From Leptobrachium leishanense (lineage: Eukaryota; Chordata; Amphibia; Anura; Megophryidae): a stretch of DNA of 64,000 bases. Under the pieces are notes generated by a model, which had not been told where the DNA came from, did not search any database, and worked only from the letters and a program-made list of their open reading frames with translations. The stretch covers positions 153,176,101 to 153,240,100 of the forward strand of contig CM019065.1 in the NCBI GenBank assembly GCA_009667805.1, given 5' to 3'. A program made the translations under genes and the position numbers. This document shows positions 24,895 through 36,239 of the stretch, one piece after another. The first letter of the stretch is position 1, and the number at the start of each line of letters is the position of its first letter.

Positions 24895-26111
24895 TAAACC
24901 ACACTTTAGCCATGCATTCTATGTTAATAAGGGGTTAGGGCAAGCACCTGGTGTGCAAAGCAGACAATATATACATTCAAGACTCAATTGCTATCTGGAC
25001 CAGTTTTGTTTGTTGACAATTTGTGCTCCATTAAACCCCTTGCTGCCAGGAGCTGAATATCATTAAGTAAATTTTTTTTTAAATATTTTTTTTCATGCTT
25101 TTATAGCAACAGGGAGGCAGGGAAATAGCCAAGAAGTGCATTGAAGGTAGAGTAGATTACCCAGAATTCTCAAAAATGCAGAGTCCAGAACCCTGAACAG
25201 GCTCAGAAGCTGTTTTGCCTCATGGAGAAAAAAAAACATTTTTCTTTTTAACAGATTCTTGCCTGCTCAAACCCTTAACAGTGTTATTAAACTATTACCC
25301 ACTGCCCTCTGAAACAATACTAGCCTTGAGTTTACATGCAAGTTATTGTTTTTTTTTGCTATTTATTTGTAGTTTAAAAAAAAATTGTAATAATTGGTGG
25401 GGCGCTGCCTATAGTGCCCCCAATAGAAAAGCCTCCACTGCAATACCATTGATGGCAATTGATGGCACCTCATCGCATAGACTCAAGGCTGGAGAGAGAT
25501 GGCAGAAGAGTTTAAGCCCCATTTGCCAGGTAGTTGTGAAGTTCTGGCCGTTTATGTTGCCATTCACGCATTTCACCCCACCCAAAACAATAACAACATG
25601 ATATGCAAATCTCTGGCTTGATACAATTTACCTTTTTTATGTATAAGTGGTTTCAATTACTGTAGATAAACTGTATCACTGTTTCTGATCTCAAAACATT
25701 CCACTGCAGACTATTAGTGAATTGGTGTTCAATTACCAGGGATAGATTTATCTCACTTAATTGACTCATTATGTCTTTTTAGGTTATACAGACATATGGA
25801 ATTGTTTATCTTGAGGAACAAAGCTTAGGTCTTGAATTTGTCTAATTATATATTTGATATACAGTAACTGTTCATTGTTGGAAGGAACTGTAACATTCTT
25901 GCCTTTTTAATCTGTTTTACAGTTACACATCAATGGAGAGTTTTGAATGATGGCAAAACCCTCATTTACATGTTCTCTTATTGCCTAGAAAGAAAAAAAT
26001 GAATTGCTAGGAATTTCCAGGGCTACTACAGACTTTCACATTAGCTGAGAAGAGGTTGAAATAGTTCAGTTTTCCAGTACAAAATAGAATGTGAGAAATG
26101 TGTGAAGTTTG
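24895..26111. other. No gene recognised
   Basis: About 1.2 kb of AT-rich sequence with poly-T/poly-A runs. The longest plus frame (25215-25601, 128 codons) has low-complexity composition and no recognisable domain. Confidence 0.4.
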
Positions 26112-26310
26112 CAAGGATGTACCGGCAGTGCTCGGGGTGGAGAGAGCCTGTGGAGTCATGGCTTCGATCCCGACGAGCACCTCTCCAGTAAGTGTCCTTG
26201 GGCAAGACACCTAACGGTACATACTCGCCACCCAGGACATACTTGAAAATGAGAGAAATCTCAATGTATCCTTCCTGGTAAAATACTTTCTCAAAAAAAT
26301 AAAATGACAC
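26112..26310 (+). mobile_element. tRNA-derived SINE, copy 1
   Basis: Head with a B-box-like GGCTTCGATCCCG, then agcacctctccagtaagtgt, ccttgggcaagacacctaac and the tail aggacatacttgaaaatgag...tccttcctggtaaaat. The tail matches the 3' end of the L2-like LINE (copy 1 at 14033, copy 2 at 43557). An A-rich run ends the copy. Confidence 0.85.
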
Positions 26311-26416
26311 CACATGCTAGAAACCAATACCTCCCAGTCAGATGGCTCAGACCCACAAGAGCCAATGTGTTACATTTATTTATATATAAAATCAAAGTGA
26401 TTTGAGCATTACATTA

Positions 26417-26640
26417 GTGCCGGCTGGGTGGAGTAGAGGTAACATCACTGGTCTATAACTGTGGAGAGAGACTGTGCAGACACAAGTCTGATCCTGGCAA
26501 GAGCACCTCTCCAGTAAGTGTCGTTGGGCAAGACACCTAACGGTACATACTCGCCACCCAGGACATACTTGAAAACAAGAGAAATCTCAATGTATCCTTC
26601 CTGGTAAAATCCTTTTAAAAAAATTAAATAATTCCATATA
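26417..26640 (+). mobile_element. tRNA-derived SINE, copy 2
   Basis: The most complete head: ccggctgggtggagtagagg (A-box region), a diverged B-box (agtctgatcctggc), the central ccagtaagtgtcgttgggca, and the full LINE-like tail ending cttcctggtaaaatcctttt. Roughly 220 bp. Two copies within 500 bp in the same orientation. Confidence 0.85.
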
Positions 26641-26957
26641 ACCAAACTAACAAAAACACATAAGTTTTTAGCTTACTAAAATGATCAAGTGTAAGCTCAC
26701 CTGCCACGGTGTTTCCTTGTTCTTAATAGGAGTTTCAAAGCAATAAAATGTGTCTAAATAATAAAAAAGGTCCTTTAAAAAACAAAAAAGGCCAGTTGCA
26801 AAATAAAAAGTCTTTAAAAATGTCTAAATACAAAAAGGTCTTTTGAATATGAAGAAATAGAAAGGGTTTTTGCAAAAAATAAAAATAAACGGTCTTTTAA
26901 AAAAAAAAAAAAGATTATTACTTTTTTTCATTGAAACCTATTGGATTCACGCGTTGA
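26641..26957. other. A-rich spacer with short internal repeats
   Basis: Several copies of tctttaaaaa, tgtctaaata and aaaaaggtc-type phrases give a degenerate A-rich tandem pattern. No coding signal. Confidence 0.5.
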
Positions 26958-27379
26958 GGCTGGGGTCAGACAAGCGTAGTGTTCACGTCCGTGATTGCGC
27001 CTAAAAGTACGTCCGTGATGGCATGACAGCCCATCGGAGCCCGTTACACGAAGTACGTCCGCACTGAACTGCGGACACACAACGGCCGCGGCCCACGACG
27101 CAAGGCAGGCAAGAACGTACAACCCCTAGAACGGCCACACAAAGTGCGCTGCATCCACAACGTCTGCATAGCTGTGTGTGTGAGTGATGGAACGTGGTCA
27201 GACGGACTGCATTTATACGTCAAGCATTTTTCAAGGACATAATGGTTTTGCTTTTTAATTTATTTTCCCTCCTACATCCGTCAAAATATACGTCAGTGAA
27301 TAAACGGACTGTGTGGCCTCTACTGCGTCTTCCGTACTGACGTACAGTCTGTAGAAATCACGCTCGTCTGACCCTAGCC
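26958..27379. mobile_element. Harbinger-type MITE H3 (second subfamily)
   Basis: Ends GGCTGGGGTCAGACAAGCG and CGTCTGACCCTAGCC. The flanking triplets are TGA and TTA, so the duplication is imperfect. The internal sequence matches H4 in inverted orientation (ggtcagacggactgcattta, aatttattttccct). Confidence 0.75.
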
Positions 27380-27499
27380 TTAAACCTGTCAAATTGAACC
27401 ACTGAAAATCAGGACATATTACCAGAATTTCAATGCAATTCAGCGTACTGTGAATAGAAGACAGGATAGTCTTCTTTGGGACCAATTTGGTGCTGGTGA

Positions 27500-27796
27500 A
27501 TTGCACTGTATTTTAGAGTATTTTAGAGTGCAATTCGTTTCGTTCCGAATCGAAATTCGTACGAAATTCATAATTTTCGTATTTTTGGGAGCATTTCCAA
27601 AAATGAAATATCAACCATCCGGAAATTTCAGATCGATCTGAAATTTCGGCGCTATTCGGATCATTTCGTGTGATTCGGGTCGTTTCTGTGATTTGGATCA
27701 GTTGTTTTTTATGAGTTATTTAGTTTTTTTATTGCTTATTTAAGAATGGGAAGTAGAATGCTAGTACCAATAGAATGAAAGTTTCTTATTTATTTT
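27500..27796. repeat. TTCG-rich degenerate repeat
   Basis: Dense in TTCG/CGAA phrases (ttcgtttcgttccgaatcga), resembling the interior of the hAT-type MITE at 42690-43131. Probably a fragment of such an element; no boundaries identified. Confidence 0.45.
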
Positions 27797-28620
27797 TTTA
27801 GGATTTTGTTTGCCATCTTTTGGGTGAAATTTTAGAATTCCTAACTTTTTTTAAAGATACAATGCTTTTTTTAACCCATAGGTTTCAATGCAGCATATGA
27901 ATCCACACACTGCCGGGCGCTCGCAGAGAACCACGTGCACAGCCTCATGTGACTGCGGCTGTGCACGTGGTTCCCAACGAGCAGCCGGGCTACAACCTCT
28001 GCCTGCGGCCGCTTGAAGACTGAAGACTCAGCCAGGCTCCTCCGGCGTCTTCAGTCTTCGAGCGGCCGCAGGCAGAGGTTGTAGCCTGGCTGCTCGTTGG
28101 GAACCACGTGCACAGCTGCAGTCACGTGAGGTTGTGCACGTGGTTCTCTGCGAGTGCCCTATTTTTTAGGATTTTGTTTGCCATCTTTTGGGTGAAATTT
28201 TAGAATTCCTAACTTTTTTTTAAAGAAACAATGCTTTTTAACCCATAGGTTTCAATGCAGCATATGAATCCACACACTGCCGGGCGCTCGCAGAGAACCA
28301 CGTGCACAGTCTCACGTGACTGCGGCTGTGCACGTGGTTCCCAACGAGCAGCCGGGCTACAACCTCTGCCTGCGGCCGCTCGAAGACCGAAGACTCACCC
28401 AGCCAGGCTCCTCCCAGCCAGGCATCTTCAGTCTTCGAGCGGCCGCAGGCAGAGGTTGTAGCCCGGCTGCTCGTTGGGAACCATGTGCACAGCCGCAGTC
28501 ACGTGAGGCTGTGCACGTGGCTCTCAACGAGTGGCCGGGCTACAACCTCTGCCTGCGGCCGCTCGAAAACCAAAGATGGAGGAGCCTGACAGCACCGGAG
28601 GAGCCTGGCTGGGTGAGCGC
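27797..28620. repeat. Two tandem copies of a large palindrome
   Basis: A block starting ttaggattttgtttgccatc at about 27805 recurs at about 28171, an offset of 366 bp. Each copy holds a GC-rich inverted repeat with arms over 100 bp: ccacgtgcacag...cgagcagccgggctacaacc...cctgcggccgct and its complement, around a centre near 28040 and again near 28410. The second copy is cut short at ctcgaaaaccaaagatgg. No ORF is supported. Confidence 0.8.
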
Positions 28621-28935
28621 GGGGGTAACATAAGCTGGGGGCAACATAAGCTGGGGCAACGTAAGCTGAGGCAATGTAAACTGGGGCAACATAAGCTGGG
28701 ACAACATAAGCTGGGGGTGACATAAACTGGGGCAACAGAAGCTGGGGCAACATAAACTGGGGCAACATAAACTGGGGCAACGTAAACTGGGGCAACGTAA
28801 ACTGGGGCAACGTAAACTGGGGCAACATGAGCTGGGGGCACTGAGCTGGGGGCACTATGAACTGGGGCACTATGAGCGGGGGCACTATGAGCTGGGGGCA
28901 CTGTGAGCTGGAGGCACTATGAGCTGGGGCAATGT
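28621..28935 (+). repeat. 15-16-bp tandem array
   Basis: About 20 units of aactggggcaacgta, shifting to gctgggggcactatga toward the right. A 15-bp period leaves frames open and produces false five-residue-repeat proteins on the minus strand (VAPVY, LPQFT). The array directly follows the palindromes, as in the compound element at 10154-20633. Confidence 0.9.
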
Positions 28936-29100
28936 GTGAGCTTGGGGCATTTTATATGAGGTCTGTTCTTATTGAAATGTGGTCACATGACATTAAATAA
29001 AAGTATCGGTACTCAGTATCGGTGAGTACTTTTTAAAAGTATTGGTACTTGTACTCGGTCTTAAGAAAGTGGTATCGGTGCATCCATATCTCTAATAATT
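28936..29100. repeat. hAT-like terminus
   Basis: agtatcggtactcagtatcg...tactcggtcttaagaaagtgg and ggtatcggtgcatccatatctcta. Repeated TATCGGTACT phrases ending in TGCATC..TCTCTA resemble subterminal repeats of hAT elements. The matching left end was not found, so the assignment is tentative. Confidence 0.45.
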
Positions 29101-29762
29101 ACAGTATTTGCTGCAAACCAGGAATAGTGGGACTCCATTGAGTGTTACTGCGAGACTTATGCGAGATCTCGCAAATCAGAGGACACTGAAGAACTATGGT
29201 GTTCTTCTGGTTACATTGTAGTAAGACAGAGGATCAAGGAGCCTGGCGGATGAATATAGATATGGGGGTATTTTTATCTGATGTAAAGTGATTTTGCTCT
29301 TGGTAATTCACTTTACACCAGGTTTATGGTGGTGCTGTATTTTTCTGTATTTTTGAGCTCTCAGCAAGAATGACAAGCAATATAAGTAGTACAAGTGTTA
29401 TACTTTGCATACAAAGTAAAAGGACACGCAAACAAGTGGTAACATATAGCTTGACTTTGAATAGAAAGTGGAGCGGTAACTATTGCAGGAGGACATGCAG
29501 TACATACAAAGCCTCACGCAATAGTTACTACTCCAAGTGATCTAGGGCCCACTTTAGAACCTCGTTATGGAAGGGAGGCTTACAAGGTACTAAACTTCAG
29601 TCAATTCACAAAAAAGCAAACTAGTGCAGCATTACTAAGAGACCTCTCGTCCGGGAAAATACTGTGAGCTTAGGTTAGAAGGCAATTTCAGCATTGGTTC
29701 GATTTAGAGAAATTAGACTATGTAGAATTAGGGAAGAGCTTTGACGAGAGAATAAAGTAATA
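29101..29762. other. No gene recognised
   Basis: A short palindrome GCGAGATCTCGC near 29161 is the only notable motif. No coding frame or transposon terminus. Confidence 0.4.
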
Positions 29763-29960
29763 GACCGGCTGAGTGGAGTAGAGGTAACATCACTGCTCTG
29801 CATGGAGAGAGCCTGTGGAGTCATGGGTTCGATCCCGACGAGCACCTCTCCAGTAAGTGTCCTTGGGCAAGACACCTAACGGTACATACTCGCCACCCAG
29901 GACATACTTGAAAACGAGAGAAATCTCAATGAAAGTAAAATACTTTCTCAAAAAAAAAAG
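29763..29960 (+). mobile_element. tRNA-derived SINE, copy 3
   Basis: gaccggctgagtggagtaga (A-box region), GGGTTCGATCCCGAC (clear B box), then the same central block and LINE-like tail as the other copies. The tail lacks the internal tatccttcctgg segment, so it was shortened before or after insertion. Confidence 0.85.
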
Positions 29961-30590
29961 TCTGAGGATAGGAATCTGTAGCATCCAGGCAAGTACCTCA
30001 TGGCCCAAAATAAAATCCTTGAAAAAACTCACTTATGCCAATTACTTACACGTTTCGCAGTTGTGTTTTTTACATTGCCATTATAGTGAAGGGTACATCA
30101 CTCCATATATTTAATGGTCCTCAAATGACTGCATTGGATCTTTATTTTACAAAATTTTAGATTAAATCATCAAAACGTCATACTTTAGATTTCAGTTTAT
30201 ACTGCTGACAAAGGGATTAATCAATAAGCACCTAATTTGCTGCCGAATTGCACCAAATGGGGAATTTCACCATTTGGTAAAATTTAGGGGCAGTTCCTCT
30301 ATTCACTAAACCATCAATTAGCCAAATACAGGCAAATTGACGGCGAAATACGGTGCAGTTTGCCAATCTTTGGCGGCAGCGAAATTGTCCCATAGAGAAG
30401 TAATGATTCATACGGAGCCCCGTTTGTGTCAGGAGGAAGAAAAAAAAATTTACTCGTGCCCACGATGTGCAAGGTCGTGGGGACGACATAGCAAATTGTG
30501 GCCACAAGTTAATTTCATTTTTCCATTAGCGTCCGCACGAGTTACCAGTTCCGTGCGCATGCATCTTCAGGGAGACCGTCCCCTCCCCTG

Positions 30591-30696
30591 AGCCACAGCT
30601 CCGACACAGACAACCTACTGCAGCCGCTCACTGGGATTCCTCGTTAGATAAATATGTGCAAGCTGCAACAGCTTGTCTGTGTCGGAGCTGTGGCTC
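30591..30696. repeat. Perfect 24-bp inverted repeat at the SINE head
   Basis: 30591-30614 (gagccacagctccgacacag+acaa) is the exact reverse complement of 30673-30696. The right arm contains the start of the tRNA-like region, so the SINE head was duplicated in inverted form. The spacer is 58 bases. Confidence 0.85.
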
Positions 30697-30790
30697 AGTT
30701 GTTAAAAGTGCCAGTCACATAAACAAGAAGCTCCAAGTTCAAATTCCCGCTGGTCCTGTAATTTTTCTTTGTTTAAACATCTACCTCTGC
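30673..30790 (+). mobile_element. tRNA-derived SINE of a second type
   Basis: GTGGCTCAGTTGTTAAAAGTGC (A-box region, with one extra base) and AAGTTCAAATTCCCGC (B box) have tRNA-like spacing, and tggtcctgtaa follows. The acceptor ends do not pair, so this is a tRNA-derived SINE and not a tRNA gene. Confidence 0.6.
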
Positions 30791-31565
30791 AAGCATAATA
30801 ATATTATAATACAGCTATTACTATTATATTATTAAGAATAATATAATTATGCGGCTACTATTAATACAAAAATAATAGCATTAGAATTCTAATAATACAA
30901 TAGTAATAGCTGTATTATATTATTATTATTAAAGGAGTGCTTGGGGCGGGTACTGTCTGCCTGCGGATGCGTGCGTACGGAACGGGTAACTCATGCGCAC
31001 GCTAATGGAAAAATACATGGGCACAAGTTAATTTTTTTTCCTTCTGTCCCCAGCGGGGCTCCGTAGATTCATCTATTCACAGAGAGCCAAACTGCACTGA
31101 AATGTCGGCAAAATTACCTGATTTTCGGTGTTTCAATTCGACAGGTTTAAACAAGCGAATCCCATTGGATGTTACAACTTATCATCTTTAATTTTTTCCC
31201 CCATTTTCAGCAAAAAGTCTTTTTTTCCCCCAAACACCTTGTATTGAAGAAATTTTTGTTTCTCAATTTTTAAAAAAGGCTTTTTTTCTTCTGTACCAGA
31301 ACTTTTTATTATTTAGACACATTTTTATTGATTTTAAACACCAATTAAAATTCCTTTTTTTTTTACTTCAATTCGGTGGAATTAGGCAATGCCAATTAGG
31401 CAGTTATTTGTGCAGTTCGTTGATTTTTGACATTGGATAATAACTTCAGCAACTCCAATTTTTGGCAAAATACTGTGAGCATTCGCTAAATAGTGAATTC
31501 ACTGTATTTAGGCCGAAGTGCAGCGAAACTGCACACAATTTCAGTGCATTGTGAATAGACCCTTT

Positions 31566-31980
31566 AGATTGCAAATTCTCCAAAATTTATGTTTAAATCT
31601 CTTAAAATAACATGATTATGGAGAAATTGTTATTACAATGGATATGGAAAACCAGTGGACTCCTTTTGGATAAATCAATTCAGCCCAGAGAATAGGTCGG
31701 ACAGGCGAGCTGAAAATATCAGGCTTAATCCCCGGACCACATCCACAATTCAGATGCAAAACTGATCCTAATCTAGGTCAGTTTAAATGCCGCCTTGCGA
31801 GTTTTAAAGCCATTTATTCATCTAGTAGTGGTAAACTTCCTTAGAAAATATATTATATTGGGTTTTATTTCCTTAAACAAACTACATAACCCTGTCACAA
31901 CCAAAAAAATTGCACTTTATAGTCTAGCCTCTTATTGCCCACACCAGTGTGTTTTGGGGTAGGTCACATTTCTGTCACTA
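31566..31980. other. No feature recognised
   Basis: AT-rich spacer without a convincing frame or terminus. Confidence 0.4.
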
Positions 31981-31983
31981 TAA

Positions 31984-32436
31984 GGCTCGGGTCAGACGAG
32001 CGCATTCTGTGCGGATTGTGCGTCCGTGCACAACGGACGTACTTTCTGACTGACGACAAGGTAGTGGCCACACAGTCAGTTTTTGTGACGGACTTTTTTT
32101 GACTGATGTAGAAGGGAAAATAAATTACTGTAATATGAAAAACATTTTGTTCGTCAAATGCTGGACGTCAAAAATGCAGTCCGTCTGACTACATTCCATC
32201 ACTTACACACAAAGCTATGTGGACGTTGAGGACGCAGCGCACTCTGTGCGTCCGTTCTAGCAGATTTACGTTCTTGCCTAACTTGCGTTCGTTTGCCGCG
32301 TCGTTTGTTTTGCGTCCACAGTTCGGTGCAGACGTACTTTGTGTGTGGGTCTCCAATGGTCATAATTTTATGCTATAACGGATGTACAAATGTGCGGCAA
32401 CACAGACGTGAACACTGCACTCGTCTGACACGAGCC
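31984..32436. mobile_element. Harbinger-type MITE H4 (second subfamily)
   Basis: GGCTCGGGTCAGACGAGCGC and CGTCTGACACGAGCC are inverted ends. TAA at 31981-31983 and 32437-32439 is a perfect duplication. 453 bp. The interior is inverted relative to H3. Confidence 0.83.
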
Positions 32437-32439
32437 TAA

Positions 32440-32530
32440 GGCTAATGTCAGATGAACGCGGTCTGAGCGCACTGTGCGTGCGTGCACAATGAACGGACAT
32501 ACTGACGGAAGATACTGTAGACACCACACG
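32440..32530. mobile_element. Harbinger-type MITE H5 (left end only)
   Basis: GGCTAATGTCAGATGAACGC follows immediately after the TAA of H4 and continues tgagcgcactgtgcgtgcgt for about 90 bases before similarity is lost near an A-run. It is a solo left end sharing the TAA with H4. Confidence 0.65.
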
Positions 32531-32869
32531 ATCTGAGGACCGCCTGGGCCTGGCCGAGCCTGAAGGTACTTTTAAAAAAAAAAAAAAAAAAAAATTTTAA
32601 ATTCTTTTTATAATTTTGCAAAAACACTTTTTATTTTGTAATTTTCTTAAAAGATCCTCTTGTATTTTATTAGACATTTTTGATTTTGATTTTTAATGAC
32701 TTTTTAAGTTTGTATTTTTTAATGTACCTTTATTATTGATTTAAGCTCCAGTTAGAATAGATTTTTTTTTATATTCAGAGGATTTTTCCGATGCCAATTC
32801 ATCGCGAATCAGCGGTTTTCGGCGACATCTGATTACCGTTTCAGCGACTCCACTTTCAGCAAAACACTG

Positions 32870-33431
32870 TGGGCCATATTACATAGTTGGTGCTAACTTA
32901 GGCTGGGGTCAGACGAGCGCACTTTTAACGTGCGTTCTGGCGCACATAATTACGGCCGCACTAGCAGCAGATGACGGGCAATGACGGCCAATATACGATG
33001 TACGGCTGCACAAAAGTCCGGCCGTGCAACGCAAGTGGAATTTGAACGCATTTTTCTGAGAACGCTGAACCGCTAGTACTGACGTACTGAGTGCGCAGCT
33101 GCGGCATAGCGGCGTGTTTGCGTGATTAGGAGATGTCAGACACTGCTAATGTCCAGCCAACATAACGTCCAGACGCAAAAAGAGTTTTATTGACGATCCG
33201 TACAAAATCACGCCCGAAAATGCGCGTCGTCTGGCTGTTTTTGCGCATTCCGTGATAAAATACGTCAATGCGTTCGGACGCACTTTTTCACGTTCGGGGG
33301 GAAAATTGCTTTGGTCTGACCCTAGCCTTAACCAGAGCTGTTGTAAACTTCCCAGAGCCATTATAGTCTTTGGAGGTTTTAAGTTTATAACAGCTCTGGT
33401 TAAGTTAGCACCAACATTGTAATACTGCCCT
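32870..33431. mobile_element. Small palindromic MITE split by H6
   Basis: gggccatattac...ttggtgctaactta on the left is answered by taagttagcaccaac...gtaatactgccc on the right, with an inner dyad (ccagagctgttgtaaac / gtttataacagctctgg). Removing H6 leaves a palindrome of about 135 bp. It lies inside remnants of the foldback family (aaaacactgtg / tgaacattcactaaatactg). Confidence 0.7.
32901..33327. mobile_element. Harbinger-type MITE H6
   Basis: GGCTGGGGTCAGACGAGCGC to GGTCTGACCCTAGCC, flanked by TTA at 32898-32900 and 33328-33330. 427 bp, interior nearly identical to H7 at 41177 and inverted relative to H1 and H2. Confidence 0.87.
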
Positions 33432-33460
33432 GTGAACATTCACTAAATACTGAATTCTAT

Positions 33461-33639
33461 CAGGGTTATTCAGAAAGAAGTGAAAGCCAGGAGAATGACA
33501 GGAGAAGTGAAAATTCTAGGTCAAAATAGCCAAACCAGAAAAATTCTCCAATTTATCTCACTTTCCAAATCTGCTATTTGGTCTAGATTGTTCTCGTCTG
33601 CCAATTCTCCAGGTTTTCACCTCTCTCTGAATAACCCTG
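33461..33639. mobile_element. Palindromic MITE related to 211-377
   Basis: cagggttattcagaaagaag...attctaggtcaaaatagcca on the left, and the complement (tctctctgaataaccctg) on the right. 179 bp, no ORF. It shares its inner sequence with the element at 211-377. Confidence 0.7.
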
Positions 33640-33715
33640 ACTGTATTATCAGCAAAATGGAATCACCGAAGAGCAGCGAAACACAAAGCACCGAAATTGC
33701 ACGCAATTTAAAATA

Positions 33716-36239
33716 ACATAAAATGTTTTCATTTCATTAAATGCCAAAAAATCCAAACAAAATCTTTAGCTCCAGCCCATAGAGATCTTAATCCGACCCT
33801 GCGTGTTTGCATATCGGAGTGGGCCGGTCTGGATGAAGTCCAGGGCCACTTTTTTGTCCCAGTCCAGCCCTGATGCAGGCATATAAACACACATGTACAT
33901 TTTTCTTTTCATGTGCATATGTGCGTGAATAAATTATTCACTTCAATTAATCATCATCATTATTTTATTATTATTATTATGCATTTAAGCATGTAGAACA
34001 TAGATGTATAAAAAAAGACTGTACACATGAGTAAAAATAAAAATGCACATACAAAATAATTGAATATGTGTAAAAAAAAAAAAAAAAAACTTTCGCCTTG
34101 GTGGGCTACCCTCCTCCCCACATCCTAATCCCTTTTCCCAACCTTACCTATTGAAAACCCTGAGCTTCTGCTTAGAAATGTGTTTTGTTTAGTGTATAAT
34201 TAACTATTCTCTGGCTAATGCGTTGTTTAACGAGGTGCAAGGACAGCTAATTGTTCTCATTGTGTGGGACAGCTCTCTAGCTACCAGTGATAAAGAAAAA
34301 ATTAGTTTTCTGTTAACCTCTCCCTTACTGCATGGCTACACCATGGCTAGTCCATTTAGAGGCCCACCTAGTCAGCTGGGCCAAGACAGCACCTACTCCA
34401 TGATGCTTTCCTATTGTAGGGTCATGAAAGCAGGGATTAGGATAGGAATAGAGAGCTTTTGTTAGACTCTGCAACCTCTGGAGTGTCACTGCTCCATGAA
34501 TGTACTACCCTTTATGGAAAATTGTGTCCAGTGTCAGGCCAGGCCCAAGCCACTGTGCTGCCTGGAGCCAAGGATGAATTGCTACCCCTCCCCCAAAAAA
34601 ACCAAAAACATGTAGCATGTATGAGTGTCTCACAGAGCGCCACAGCAATAAAACTCACAGAAATGAGCGGTGTATATGAGCGTATCACAAAGCTCCACAT
34701 ATCCCGGCCCACTGTCACACACATCCACACAGACACATGTACACCCACATCAACACCCACACAGCCCTGGTCCAGTACCCTGGGAAGCGATCGTATGTTA
34801 TCTGCAAGTAGCAGCCGGCTGCAAGCCCATCTCCAGCTGCACCCCCAGCAGCACGGCGAAGGCCCTGGCCTGATTGAGGGATGATTGGGTGCCAGACTTG
34901 GTCGAGGTCAGGCTCTGGCCTGCTGGAGAGGCGGTTGCCAGTCTGCTGGAGGGGCGTGCCTTGTCAAGGTCCAAGTCGCAGCCTTTTGACAGGGCGGCAA
35001 GATGCCACCCCTAACAAAGGCCCGCCTCGAGCAGCCGCACCACCCTTCTCCATGGAGGGGCCAGCCCTGTCCAGTGTTCATGTGTTGCAGATGGAAGATG
35101 TTTTCCTGAACATGTATCTTTGACTGAATCTACTACCTTCTTTGTAGAATTTTTAGGAGTTTTTGCTAGGAGGCCGACTAGGCATCAAGGAACATGTAGT
35201 TCAGAAACATCGGGAGAGCTGAGGCTACCTATGTCTGGTCTCTGATCCGGATTAAAAATTTATCTCCACCAGTATATATGAATGCTGCATACTAGCGATA
35301 GTCATGTAGGGCCGAGCATACAGAAGGGATATGTGAAGAAGAAAACATGGCATATTGACCACATGTACAAAGACAATCTGTCAATAGGAAGTAAGGAACG
35401 TGTGACTTAATCGTTATCTGACGGTTTCATTGATTTCTCTCACTAATGTTGCAGGACTTTGGAATGTGTTCAACAATGAAACTGCAGACCTTAAACACAA
35501 ACTGGGGAATTGACTTAGATATCTCAACATGTCATCACTGTCTACTTGTCGTAAATGCACATTTACACAAATAAAATTAGGTTTTCCTTTTTTTTTCTTA
35601 CTAAACAAATATATGCCCAAACTTGCAGGATATGTATTTTGAACATCAGCCCTGATTGCATTCACTCCATTCCATGATCATTTTACATTAGATAAATATC
35701 TAGTAATGTCAGAGCCTGTCCTGATAATCCAGAGACAGATCATTTTACATAAAATATAAAGGCAGCACTGTCTGCACCTGTCCTGGTGATCTTTAGCCCG
35801 TCCTGATAATATGCAGTCCAATCATTTTACATTACCAACACCTTGTCAGCTAGTCTTAAATATATAAATCGAATGGAGATAAACTTAATGTCTAAGCCCC
35901 CTTCTACTTCAATTAATAAATCAGCCTCTTAGACCAATTAATTTCCTGTTTGTCCAACCAGAAGGGCTAAGAGGTAATTACTGGGGAGGGGATGTTTGCA
36001 ATGAGAATTAGGCATGAAAAGAGCATTACAATAGGTTCTTGCTGGAGGGGGATTTAATTAACTCTTGTATGTAATGCTCACAGTACTCAAAGAGATAATG
36101 TCGCTCAACAAAATACTCTGTTACTGTAACTGAATAATGAGGCTGCATACAGTCTCCAGTTTATTCCCTGTGCAGGGAACTGGTTTATCCTGATCCCAGT
36201 ACCAGTCAATGAGGCAATAGAAGCACATCAGTCTACTAC
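33716..36239. other. No gene recognised; simple-sequence runs
   Basis: About 2.5 kb without a supported gene or transposon. There is an (ATT)n-like tract near 33958-33981 and an A-run at 34073-34090. The frames at 34459-34884 and 34881-35123 have ordinary random composition and no domain I recognise. Confidence 0.45.

Larger units (their letters stand above)
30210..31565. mobile_element. Large foldback element with a SINE in the loop
   Basis: The outer ends aaaggg and cccttt are followed by arms in inverted relation over several hundred bases (tacggagccccg...tactcgtgccc against gggcacaagtt...cggggctccgta; tttttccattagcgt against acgctaatggaaaaa). A tRNA-SINE-like unit occupies the loop. Remnants of a related element flank the MITEs at 32760-33715. 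No ORF. Confidence 0.7.

Noticed and set aside
28499..28901. Minus-strand frames with five-residue repeats
   Set aside because: Produced by the 15-bp array; no evidence of a gene.
30673..30770. A true tRNA gene
   Set aside because: A- and B-box-like sequences are present but the acceptor stem does not pair and an inverted copy of the head lies nearby; best explained as a SINE.
34459..35123. Possible small genes in the 33.7-36.2 kb gap
   Set aside because: Short frames with random composition; no domain, splice pattern or repeat support.
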